From Rusavskia elegans (lineage: Eukaryota; Ascomycota; Lecanoromycetes; Teloschistales; Teloschistaceae), in NCBI GenBank assembly GCA_011316305.1, contig SAUG01000038.1:29455-93454 (forward strand): a stretch of DNA of 64,000 bases, in the 5' to 3' direction. Below, piece by piece: positions 48,747-59,378 of this stretch; the first letter of the stretch is position 1, and every line of letters begins with the position of its first letter. The position numbers were made by a program, and so were the translations under genes. The notes below the pieces were generated by a model. The model searched no databases. It had not been told where the DNA came from and saw only the letters and a list, made by a program, of their open reading frames with translations.

Positions 48747-50683
48747 ATGGACCAGTACGAAGTCCTTGAGGAGCTGGGTAGCGGCAGTTTCGGTGTTGTT
48801 TACAAAGCCATCGAACGAGCGTCGGGAGACATTGTTGCGATAAAGCAGGTGAGTCTCAAGATCGACTTCTCGTCTTATTGGGAGATTAGAACCATTGACC
48901 ATCTGTTAGATCGACCTCGAATCAAGCGACGATGATATTCAAGACATCCAGCAAGAGATCTCGGTTCTGAGCACCTGCCACAGCCCCTTCGTAACGCAGT
49001 ACAAAGCAAGCTTCTTGCGCGGTCATAAACTATGGATTGTCATGGAGTTCCTTGGTGGTGGCTCATGCCTAGATTTGGTACTGTTCCTATGCGCGGCGTG
49101 TCCAGAACAGTGCTAATCGTCGCAGTTGAAAGCCGGTACCTTCAACGAAGGCCACATATCCATCATCTGTCGGGAACTGCTCCTAGGCCTCAACTATCTA
49201 CATCAAGAAGGCAAAATACATCGAGACATAAAAGCCGCCAACGTTCTACTGTGTCAATCAGGAAGGGTCAAATTGGCAGACTTTGGGGTCGCCACACAGC
49301 TCACCAATATCAAGTCGCAACGCAATACGTTCGTGGGTACACCCTTCTGGATGGCACCCGAGGTCATTCAGCAGGAAGGGTATGATTTTAAAGCAGATAT
49401 TTGGTCGTTGGGAATCACTGCTATGGAAATGATCAATGGGGAGCCACCGAACGCCAACACTCATCCCATGAAGGTTCTATTTCTTATCCCAAAGGCGCCG
49501 GCCCCGAGGTTAGAGGGCAATCACTACAGTCGGGACTTCCGAGACTTTGTTGCTGCATGTCTGGTAAAGGACTCCGACCGTCGGCCAACGGCGAGAGACT
49601 TGCTTCAGCACCGTTTCATTCGTGGTGCTGGCAAGGTCGAGGCTCTGCAAGAGTTGGTCCAGCGCCGGCAGCTATGGGAGAGTAGCCGCGAACGCAATGG
49701 AGAGCTGCGGTACTATGAAGAGACGCTGAAGACCTTACCTCCTCCAGAAGTGAAGGACGACTGGGTGTTCGACACTGTGAAAGCACCCACGATAGTGGCG
49801 CAAGAAGCCCAAACACAAAAGCGCCGGCGTGTCTCTGCCAGATCTCAAACTTACAGTTCCATCGCGGTAGATGCTCTTGACAAGTTGGCGCTTAATGGGG
49901 GATCGCGAGAAAAAGAGACAACGCCACCCTCCACCATGCGAAAAGCTACGACCAAGCGCCGGTCACCACCCGCACTCTTAGCCACAGCCCGCAAGCGAAC
50001 GTCAAGCGGTCAAAAGCAGCCCCTTGCTACTAGTACGTGCTTTGGAAACAGTGCATCAACCGCCAGACAGTTTCGACGGGTTTCAGATAAATCCTTGAAT
50101 GAGTCATCACCCACGTCCCTGACCGAAGTCGATGAAAATGAAGAACCCACGGCTGGGACTGTGACCAAGGACGGTCTCATCGGAAGACGAGCATACAACA
50201 AAGCCATCGAGATCGCCTTCCATGAAGCCTATTCTCAGACTGCGAGCCAAAGGAAGCGAGAAGCGTTATCACAAGTAGCGCAGGCTTGGAGTAAATTGGA
50301 CCAAGAAGACCCTGAAGGAGAGTGCCAGCTGCTCAAGCTTATTATGGGAAAGCTGCAAACGTGAGTGTTTACACTCGCAAGAGGTGCTTCGGGCCGGCGC
50401 TGATCTCTCGCACAGTGATTCTAAGTTGTCCACAATGGTGTTGAGTCAACCCCTGAATCCTTCCGCGAGCCCGAAATTGTTGTTGGCGCAGAGTAATCCA
50501 CACCTTAAGAGTCATCGTCGCCGTCAGTCGTCACTGATCCCCTCAGACAACGGTGCGGCGGGGAAGAGCATGAACCTACCTGGCCAGACGATTCCGGGGA
50601 TGGAGCACACGAAGCAATTAGCTGATGTGCTGTATGGCAAATGGGCGGAAGGGCTCATGAACCGATGGCCTGCGCTCTCGTGA
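48747..50683 (+). CDS. Ste20/germinal-centre-type protein kinase (Sid1/SepL- or MST-like)
   Basis: Exons 48747-48848, 48910-49077, 49126-50360 and 50416-50683 (introns 61, 48, 55 nt) give 590 aa. The kinase domain starts at residue 4: [18 protein letters not shown], Lys33 in [21 protein letters not shown], the GCK signature [20 protein letters not shown], then [12 protein letters not shown]. The C-terminal half is basic and disordered, with a conserved helix ([20 protein letters not shown]) and a final [18 protein letters not shown]. Fungal GCKIII kinases act in the septation initiation network (Sid1/SepL) or in the Cot1/MOR polarity network. Which branch this joins cannot be decided by eye. 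The in-frame TTG at 48741 was not used as start. Confidence 0.9.
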
Positions 50684-51317
50684 TATCTTCCGTCTTTGAG
50701 ATCTGCAGTTTGATACCCTTGTGTCCATTCTGGTATTGCCCGGTTGCTGAGTGAGCGCGCGGGATGTTCTCGATTGGGTGTTTTGGGAATCCTAAATTTC
50801 GTGTAGCATTTTTGAGGACCTTAGGGAATCAATACGACCGGCATCACGGTCATACCTTTCTTGTAAATAAACTCCGATATCTGCGTGTACAAATCCAATT
50901 CAACATGCAATGATTATAATCTACTATGCAGAAGAAGAGCCTACCCGGTCCCCAACTAGAGTAGATACGGGACACAGACCCTGTTGGGTACAATGCCCCA
51001 TTGCCGAGTATCGCGGAGGAAAATGTTATTGCACCTGATGCCGCTACTAATAGCATGTGCAGCGGCTCGTGAGACGGTAAGCAAGCTTATATACCTCACC
51101 TCTCTCGCCACAAGTCTGGCAGTTTCTTCAAGGTGTACACCGTTTCTTCCAGCTCTCCGACTGCCAGGATGATCATCCGATACCTCGACTGCCAGCAGAA
51201 TCGGATGGCACCACCAGTGAGTGCATGGGATCAGGTACGTCACACTTGGCCAAGGGCCCCAGCTTATATATACTTATAGGGATTCATGATTCCCCGCTGG
51301 TCACGTTTCAGTCATTA
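50684..51317. other. Convergent intergenic region with dispersed repeat
   Basis: 634 bp between the kinase (plus) and dehydrogenase (minus) stop codons. Holds both 3' UTRs and copy C of the dispersed hairpin repeat (51174-51207). No gene supported. Confidence 0.5.
51174..51207 (-). repeat. Dispersed hairpin repeat, copy C
   Basis: A perfect 8-bp inverted repeat, CATCCGAT (51174-51181) and ATCGGATG (51200-51207), encloses the core whose reverse complement is CTGGCAGTCGAGGT. CGACTGCCAG from the core is also repeated directly at 51159-51168. The same arms and core occur in copies A and B. Confidence 0.65.
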
Positions 51318-53083
51318 TCACCACACCAACTTCCGGAAGCTATGACCTACCGGGTCGAACAGTCCTTTAACCTGCTTCATCAGTCGTATCATGGTTTCGC
51401 TCCGGCTGTAGCCGATATATGGCTTCTTCTGTAAACCGAGACCGTGTTCGGCGCTGATGCTGCCATTTCGCTTGGCGATCCACTCGTAGACAAATGGCTC
51501 CAATTTCTCTTCGACCGCCGTATCGAACCTTCGTGTCGCCACATTAAGATGTAGATTTGAGTCCCCCATGTGACCATACCCAACCACAGCCACCACGGGA
51601 TGTTCATTAGTGTCACCAACAAGACCCGCCGAGCTGAGCCGTGCCCGGGTATCCTCGACCAATTCGTAAAGGTCTGACAGCGGAATCGAGACGTCATATT
51701 TGTACACTCCACCCCAATGGCCTAGACATTCAGTGATACCTTCTCGCCAGGACCATAATGACTGCATCTGCGATTCGTTATCGGCGAGTGTGCCGTCTGA
51801 TACAATCTCTTCGGAAATAACGTGTTCCAGAAATTGGTCTAATTTCTCTTTGTCGTGCTCGGCATTAGAACCACTTGTTTCGATGAGGCAGTAGAACGGA
51901 TGATCGCCTTCCAGCGGCTTTTTCTTGTTCGTGACATCGTGAACAAGATCCTGGCTCCGGCCATCCATCAGCTCGAAGGCCGACAGGATTTCCGACAGTT
52001 GCTGTTTGGCTTCACGGTAAGCATGTTGCACTTTCTCAAAGCTCTCAAGGGCAAAGAATGCAACATTGACAGCTTGCGATCTTTGAGGACAGAGGAGCGA
52101 GACGCCGGTGATTATTCCCAATGTGCCTTCACCCCCAATGAAGAGTTGCTTCAGGTCATAGCCCGTATTGTTCTTTCGTAAAGTGGTGAGATCGTCCATG
52201 ACTGTACCGTCAGGTAAGACCGCTTCAAGACCCAACACATTGCCATGGAGACTTCCGTATCGAAGGAGACGCAGCCCACCTGCGTTAGTCGCCACGTTGC
52301 CACCGATCTGACAGGACCCTTTGGCACCCAGATCCAACGGGAAAATATGACCTTTGTCGGCCAGGAACTGGTCAACAGACTCAAGTATGCAGCCTGCATC
52401 CACAACGAGTGTGCCGGCTACCGGATTGAAGGACCTGATCTTATTGATCCGAGAGGTACTGACCACTATTTCGTCGTAGACGGGGACAGATCCTCCAACT
52501 AAACCAGAGTTTCCCCCTTGAGGCACAACAGCCAGCATGTTATCGTTGCAGTATTTTAGAGCTTTGCTCATCTCTTCTGTAGAAGCCGGTTTTATTACGA
52601 GCTTCGTATGACCCTTGTACTTTCTCATCCAATCGCTGTTGAAAGGTTCCAAATCTGCTGAGGCATCGGCCGACACACCGTCAATAACGGCAGATTCAAC
52701 TCCAAGAAGATCCTTGAAATATTGAACATGGCTACTATTGAGCTGCATAGGTTGTTCAGCTTGGGGTGCAAGACTGTCGAAGTCATCTATACCTGACTGA
52801 ATTTGGTGTCTCTTTTGATATTCGGGTATCTATAATCACTGAGCGTTCCGAGATTATTGTGACGGGTATTTCGGTTGACTCACATTTCAGAAGTGAACTT
52901 GATGTGTTTCTGTGAGGACGGCGCACCGGTCGTTCGACCCTCAGAGTCGGGTTGTAGAGGTTCTGTTGAAGCAGAGCTGCATCGTGCCCAACGGGTTGCT
53001 ACAGTACACCTGGCAGGACCCCACGCTCGACCAGAAGATATCCTTAACAGGCGAAATGCTGCGGCACATGAGCGCGAGATCAT
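51318..53083 (-). CDS. Mitochondrial FAD-linked D-2-hydroxyacid (D-lactate/D-2-hydroxyglutarate) dehydrogenase
   Basis: Exons 53083-52884, 52829-52793 (37 nt) and 52742-51318 (introns 54 and 50 nt) give 553 aa. The start MISRSCAAAFRLLRISSGRA is an Arg-rich presequence for mitochondrial import. The small second exon supplies IYPNIKRDTKFSQ, the conserved linker before the FAD domain. A PCMH-type FAD-binding domain (VVPQGGNSGLVGGSVPV, GGNVATNAGG, GGEGTLGIITGV) is followed by the FAD-oxidase C domain (GYGHMGDSNLHLNV, SAEHGLGLQKKPYIGYSRS). It resembles yeast Dld2 and human D2HGDH, which oxidise D-2-hydroxyglutarate or D-lactate. Substrate cannot be fixed from sequence alone. A 296-bp shared promoter separates it from the proteasome gene. 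Confidence 0.94.
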
Positions 53084-53379
53084 ATTTGCAGGTGGATCAA
53101 GAGACTAACCCACGTCGACGTGGGGTAACGAAAGGTAGAAAGGGCAAGGTGTGGCATCTAAAACCACCAGCCGTGGATCAGAAGCGCGCGCTTTGTCGCG
53201 TTTGATCGAATCAAGGTAATGTATCCTTGCCCCGTTGCGTGACAAAGCTCCGCGTAATAACGAAGTATCAAGAACGACATCGACTTCCACAATACTGGAG
53301 CAGTATAGAATTCTGAATTGCACAAAGTTGTCGGTCCATCTTCCTCTGATCGATCAGACTCGTACTCCTTCTCCACGAA

Positions 53380-54399
53380 ATGTCGTCTGGATATGACAGA
53401 GCGCTGTCTGGTAAGGCCATAACCCATCTTAGCAAGTTGCAACTGATAAGCTTCAGTCTTTAGGTAATTTCACCACAGTGAATCCTGCCGGCATCACCAC
53501 TGCTGACGGCCATTTGCCAGTCCCGATGGCCACGTTTTCCAGGTTGAATATGCCCTAGAAGCCGTCAAAAGAGGTGCATGCAGTCGACCTGGTGTGAAAC
53601 GTTCAGCTAACAAAGTTTGATAGGAACATGCGCTGTGGGTGTTAAAGGAAAGCACATCGTTGTTCTTGGTTGCGAGAAGCGGTCTGCAATGAAATTGCAG
53701 GACACAAGGATCACGCCGTCGAAGTTATGCCTCGTTGACACGCACGTCTGCCTTGCCTTCGCGGGCCTCAACGCCGACGCACGCATCCTTGTCGACAAGG
53801 CTCGAGTCGAAGCACAGTCACACCGGCTGACCGTTGAGGACCCGGTGACGATCGAGTATATCACAAAGTTTGTTGCTGGAGTGCAGCAACGGTATACCCA
53901 AAGCGGTGGTGTGAGACCATTCGGCATCAGTACCTTGATCGTCGGCTTTGACAAAGGCGACCACACACCACGCTTATACCAGACAGAACCTTCCGGCATC
54001 TTTTCCGCGTGGTAGGTCGTTGTGTTCGCCCTTTTCGGGTACCGTTGTGTCGCTTACTTCCGAAACTCTAGGAAAGCGAATGCTATTGGCCGATCCAGTA
54101 AAACCGTTCGGGAATTCTTGGAGCGGAATCACAAAGACGGAATGGATCGAGATGAGACCATCAAGCTCACAGTCAAGTCGTTGCTCGAGGTCGTGCAGAC
54201 AGGTGCGAAGAACATCGAGATCGCTATCATGGCTGCTGGTAAGACGATTGAAATGCTGCCCGTGGAAGACATCGAATCCTACGTTAAGAACATCGAAAGC
54301 GAAAAGCAAGAGGAAGCTGCGAAGAAGAAGACTGGAAGAACACCTGGCCAAGGTACAGCCGCAATCTTGACCCGCGGTTCGGGTTCGGCAGACACATAA
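53380..54399 (+). CDS. pre6: 20S proteasome subunit alpha type 4 (Pre6)
   Basis: Exons 53380-53410, 53457-53463 (7-nt microexon), 53521-53573, 53624-54011 and 54072-54399 (introns 46, 57, 50, 60 nt) give 268 aa. It is a structural alpha-ring subunit of the 20S core. The N-terminus reads [17 protein letters not shown] then [20 protein letters not shown], the universal alpha-subunit signature, only if the 7-nt exon is included. Further motifs are [40 protein letters not shown] and the late alpha-helical segment. A C-terminal Lys/Glu-rich tail ([15 protein letters not shown]) is typical of alpha4. The phase sum (807 nt) is exact. Confidence 0.96.
53457..53463 (+). other. 7-nt microexon of pre6
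   Basis: TCTTTAG sits between a CAG acceptor with a CTGAT branch-like site and a GTAATT donor. It supplies V-F-S of the invariant SVFSPDGH motif by splitting codons at both ends (phase 1 in, phase 2 out). Confidence 0.85.
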
Positions 54400-54600
54400 T
54401 AAATCCGACCAAGCCCTTGCTGTCCAAGTTGAAAGTTCTCTAGCGTGCGACATCTCTAGCGACATAGAGACGGGTAGCCATAGAAGGTGAATGCAAATGG
54501 TTCTTCAAGTTACCCCTTAGCGCCTCCAGGTCCCTTCTCTGCACAATCACAGCGCCACCCCAATATGAAAGAACCATTGCTAAGAAAAGCCACGCGCTCT

Positions 54601-55195
54601 TTATCCCAATCTGTCCGCGGCATCTTTGACATCAAATATTCGGCGTTCAGGCGCGCTGCGCACACGATCATCCTTCAACATACGGGCATCGATCCTTGCG
54701 TCCTCACCCTCAACATGAAGTGCTGGTGTTGGTGTCACGGCCTCGAGAATGTAATGGTTATCGCAGTGGGGACAATACTCGTCACTGCATTTTAGGTTAG
54801 AAGCATGTCACAGATGCTCAATCGGATTTCCGACCAGTCTTCGAAATTCGCAACATCCTTCCGAAAGCACTTTTTGCATTTCTTGCAAGCAAATGTCTGC
54901 GTTGTCTCGGATCAGCACTGTCGAACACCTCTAGACGAGCTATGGCACATTTACCATGTCAAGCTGTTGCAATAAGGGATGATCCTCTTGCTCGGCATGA
55001 CATTCCGCGCAATCGAACCATTTCCGACCTTTCCCTACGTATGAGTATCTGTGCTCCACCGACTAAGACAAGAGTGGTCCACCAACAACAAGGCGATCTG
55101 ATGGCCACCTGGGCGTTCAAGATGTGTTTACTATTCTTAGAATCAGTCAATAGGACGTGATGTTGGGATCAGACAGCGTAGCATCGTTACCACAT
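54601..55195 (-). CDS. CHY-type zinc-finger protein (125 aa)
   Basis: Coding exons 55195-55191 (ATGTG, 5 nt), 55130-55087, 55028-54955, 54905-54835 and 54784-54601 (introns 60, 58, 49, 50 nt) close to 126 codons. The protein begins MCKHILNAQVAIRSPCC, then RKWFDCAECHAEQEDH, FACKKCKKCFRKDVANF and DEYCPHCDNHYILEAV. This CxH/CC/CxxC/CH/CxxC/CxxC series matches the multi-zinc CHY fold. The last third ends RIFDVKDAADRLG and is also conserved-looking. CHY domains occur in E3 ligases and in redox or import helpers; the role here is unknown. None of the five exons is long, so the gene is easily missed. It is convergent with pre6, 201 bp apart. Confidence 0.8.
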
Positions 55196-55626
55196 GACCG
55201 TAAACATCAATCCTAGAGGCCTTTGGAGATGGTAGAGTGCTGTCTGGTAATTTTTCTTGCTGCAAAGGATGCACTATGTACCCCACACTCACATGCAACG
55301 GAAATAAACGCGTGTCCAAATTTAGAATTAGTGTTCCGGCCGCTTGTTATCCGCACTCAATAGACGCATGGGAGACTACAAACTTTGGAGAAATCAAGGT
55401 CAGTTCGAAATCTACAAGAACTCCTGTCGAACGTCCCTTTAGTAGACACTGCTGGCTCACATTTGATAGACATGTGGCGCAAAAATACAAACATCGATCC
55501 ATATCACCAGCCGGACTCATGAACACATTCCAGTGTCATGTCCTACAACATACTGCTGAAGACGCCTCATTCGACGACGGCCGCCGATGATAAGACTCTC
55601 GGATTACGCTAGATGGCTCCGTCACC
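55196..55626. promoter_or_regulatory. Divergent promoter region, CHY gene / 5-phosphatase
   Basis: 431 bp between divergent starts. An overlapping plus-strand frame (55237-55590) has no motif and is not called. Confidence 0.4.
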
Positions 55627-58600
55627 ATGACAAGTCATCATGGAAAAGCCACAGATGAGACTTCCATTGTACGCTTCCACATGTTGCCTTTGTAGACCCT
55701 CGTTTACGCTTACGCTGTAGAGACCCGTCTCCTCCCTTCGATCCCACTTTGAGCAAATCACTCATCAGGATCATCAAGCTCGGACACCTCTGAAACGGGA
55801 GACGCAAAATCATCTACTGCAAAGCGAATTATCTGGAAGTGGCTCGCACATCAGCCAGCGCCTGTCGTTGGACAATCCTAGGCCCAACTCCCGTTCAATT
55901 CAGCGCGACATTCAAAGGTCTCAAAATAGCCGTCAGAACACTGCTGAGCCAGACATACCCATATGTCCCCCCTCGGAAGCGAGTACATGGAGACGAAATC
56001 GTCCCATGTCCTCACATTCTCCAATTCTTCGACATGGTCCTCCGCCTTTGGTTGCCATTCACTCTCCCTCCTCTTACTCTACATCCAAAAGCTTCCTAAA
56101 AAACGAGTCGGATCTGCGTGCGCGAAATGGTCCCTCAAAGACAATAACCCGGCCGGAGAGGGATGCTGATGTAGCTGGGATAATGGTGGGGCCTATCCCC
56201 AATCGAGCGACGAAACCCAAGCTGCAGTCCCAGTCCATTCATAGACCCATCGTTCAAAACAGTGGGTCGGAATTGCATGTTGGGTCTCAAAGTAGGTATA
56301 AATACTTATCGTACTGCTCCAGGCTCGAGGGCGAGGCTTACCATGTCTAGTTTTACCCGTGTCATCTTCGAGCCTGGCGACTGCTCAGCTACGAATGGAA
56401 GCTGAGGATTCCAACACAGTCGATCGAATCTCCCCTTTTAGTACTCCTCCTAGTAGTGACGACAGCATGAATGATCATCCTGTTAGTCGTGGAAAACCCG
56501 AGGTGGTACTAAACTCTCCAGCTTCACCAAGAACTCGCGATCCTGAAAATCCGGCCATGCCCTCTCGCCATGTCTTTAAAAACGTTCAGACGCGATCGCC
56601 ACAAAAGAAGCAGAGTCCAGCTTCGAACGCAGCTTCGCTAGCTCACTCCGACAGACCAGCACAAAGCATACCTCTCAAACCCCCTGAGCTACCTCCTCGC
56701 CCAGATACAACATCGCGGCTACCTTCTACACCACAACCACACTCACGACTCACTTCGTGTGCCCCATTGGTTAATCAAAAACCCAGGCCAATAGATTCAC
56801 GCAATACACTGCTCAGCGCTCGTGGAGAAGTTCTCGATGACAACCTACAGTCTACACCATCCCCACTCCAGCCCAGACTAATTGCGTCGAAACATGCTGT
56901 CGCAGGCCAGCTCTCACAACCGCGTGATGGATCTTCTTCGCTCGATCTGCCTCGACGGCCTATGGCGTTGAGCGACCGGGACCCTGACTCTGATCGTGTC
57001 GCCAACAAGAACGGGAATTCGTTGCTTGAATACCCAGATGGATCAACCTCAAGTAGGCGACCTCCGTACGCCAGAGTCGGTCCTCATGTCCTCCCCACAA
57101 ATTACAATACCAAGGTTTACGACATGTGTGCAGGTTATGCGTGCTGTGTCGGTCAGCTAATGCGGGTCTGGGATCTGTCGTCCGGCAAAGTTGTCTTGAG
57201 CCTTGCCCTTGGGGAAAAGGAAGTGAAAGCAACGGCTTCAGCCTTCAAACCCGGCTCCAATTCAGCTGAGGAAGGGTCGCGTCTGTGGGTCGGCACTAAT
57301 TTTGGCGATCTCCAAGAAGTCGACATTTTGACGCACAAAGTGGTTTCGTCAAATCTAAGTGCACACAGTGGGCGCGAAATTGTCAAGATACACCGCTACC
57401 AGAACACCATGTGGACTATAGACGAGGACGGTCTACTTTTCGTCTGGCCACCGGGTGACGGTGGCTTACCAACGCTGGGAAGCATGCCGATAGCACGCAA
57501 GGTACCCAGAGGACACATATTCTCCATTGTTGTTGGTGGACTATTGTGGTTCGCGACCAGGAAGGATGTACAAGTATTCTATCCCTCGGCCGATGATCAT
57601 GGGGACTTCAACATAAAGCAGCAGCCTGCTAGTCAGCCTGGTGTGGGCGAGATAACGTCGGGTGCTGTTGTCGGATGTCAACTAGACGAGATCTATTTTG
57701 GCCACAGCGATGGTAAAATTTCAATCTACTCTACTGCCAATTTCTCGTGCCTCGGTATCATGAACGCAAACGTTTACAAAATCAATTGCTTGGTCGGAGC
57801 TGGAACACACCTTTGGGCTGGCTTCAACACTGGCAAAATCTGCGTCTACGACACACGAACCAAACCGTGGAAGGTGATCAAGGACTATCATGCACATGAA
57901 GGACCTGTGATCAGCTTATCAGTAGATCGGAGCAGTCTGTGGACATCTGGACAACTGCGAGTGGGGTCTCTCAGCTTGGACAATACGATCCGACTATGGG
58001 ATGGTCTGCTTGAAGACGATTGGCTTGGTACGTCTAAGGGTCAAATTTCCACGTTCTGCCCGGCTAACCATGGCTGATAGAATCCGAACTTCGAGATAAC
58101 GATGTATCTTGGTGCAATTTTGAGGAGATCGAGGCTCTCGTCATGACTTGGAATGCGGGAGCATCTACGCCAGCGGGTCTGCGTTATGGGGAGGGTGATC
58201 CAAATATGCTTCGCCTCATTCTACCGACCGGCAGGGCTCCTGACTTGCTCGTCTTTGGCTTTCAGGAGCTAGTGGATCTTGAAGACAAGAAACTCACCGC
58301 CAGTGTGTAGATCACCCTCCTATCTTCTAACTTCGCAGAACGTTGTCTAATCCGTTTCACTAGAGACGCTGTTCAAGGGAAGTAGGAGGAAAGACGGTAG
58401 CGACCAAGAACACATGAGTCGCCAGTACAGAGACTGGCGTGATCATCTGGTACGTTCTATTGAGGACCACATGCCTGCAAACGAGTCCTACGCTGTGCTG
58501 CATACTGCTAGCATGGTAGGTCTGTTCAGCTGCATCTTTGTCAAAACCTCAAGCCGTCCAAGAATCAGCTCCGTACACGCCGTTGAAATCAAAAGAGGCA

Positions 58601-59378
58601 TGGGTGGCTTGCATGGGAATAAGGTTAGGGACTCCCCACTCTTACATATTGTCGTATCATTGATCTGTCGCAGGGCGCGTTGATTGTCCGCTTTCGATTC
58701 GATGACAGCTCGATATGCTTGGTCAACTGCCACCTAGCAGCAGGTCAAACCCAAACTATGCATCGTAACAACGATGTTGCGGCTATCCTGGAGTCTTTTG
58801 CCCTACCTGCCGAACAGGATAGCACGCTTTGCTCAAACTCTTTTGTGGGCGGAGGAGATGGCTCCATGATTCTAGACCACGAGATATGCATCCTCAATGG
58901 CGACTTAAACTACCGCATCGACACTATGTCCAGAGATATTGTCCTCAAGGCTATCCAGAACAACAACCTGTCGAAGCTGCTCGAAAGAGATCAGTTGCTA
59001 GTGTCGAGAAAAAAGAATCCCACGTTAGGCTTGAAAGCTTTTGTCGAAAGTCCGATCACTTTTGATCCGACATACAAGTACGACGTTGGATCCGACGTCT
59101 ACGACTCGAGTGAGAAACATCGAGCACCAGCATGGTGTGATCGCATCCTCTACCGCGGCCCTGGTAAGATCAAACAGACGGACTATCGCCGCCACGAGTT
59201 GAGGGTATCCGACCATCGCCCTGTCACTGGTAATTTCAGGATACGCGTGAAATCAATCGTACCGTCGCAGCGCGCAGAGGTTTGGCAAGAGTGCCAGCAG
59301 AGATTTGAGGCCGTCAAGCGTAAGGTTGAGCAAGAGGCTAAGTATGAAGCCGCTTGGAATGCTTTGTGTCCATGCTGA
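55627..59378 (+). CDS. Inositol polyphosphate 5-phosphatase with WD-like repeat domain
   Basis: Six exons: 55627-55668, 55721-56291, 56351-58027, 58081-58302, 58364-58623 and 58674-59378 (introns 50-61 nt) give 1158 aa. Residues ~1-400 are Ser/Pro-rich, starting MTSHHGKATDETSI. About 420-755 forms a WD40-like beta-propeller (AGYACCVGQLMRVWDLSSG, RLWVGTNFGDLQEVD, DGLLFVWPPG, GKISIYSTANF, HLWAGFNTGKICVYD, NTIRLWDGLL). The catalytic domain has VMTWNAGAS, LLVFGFQELVDL, LNGDLNYRID, PAWCDRILYRG and VSDHRPVTGNF, the diagnostic Mg-dependent 5-phosphatase motifs. It should remove the 5-phosphate from phosphoinositides or inositol phosphates at membranes. The propeller-phosphatase order also occurs in plant 5PTases. 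Confidence 0.93.

Noticed and set aside
55191..55195. TCG-initiated alternative second exon in the CHY gene (SVEHRYSYV reading at about 55045-55065)
   Set aside because: It keeps phase but destroys the Cys-Cys pair; the GTTGGT donor with the AAAG acceptor restores SPCCRKWFDC, matching the CHY layout.
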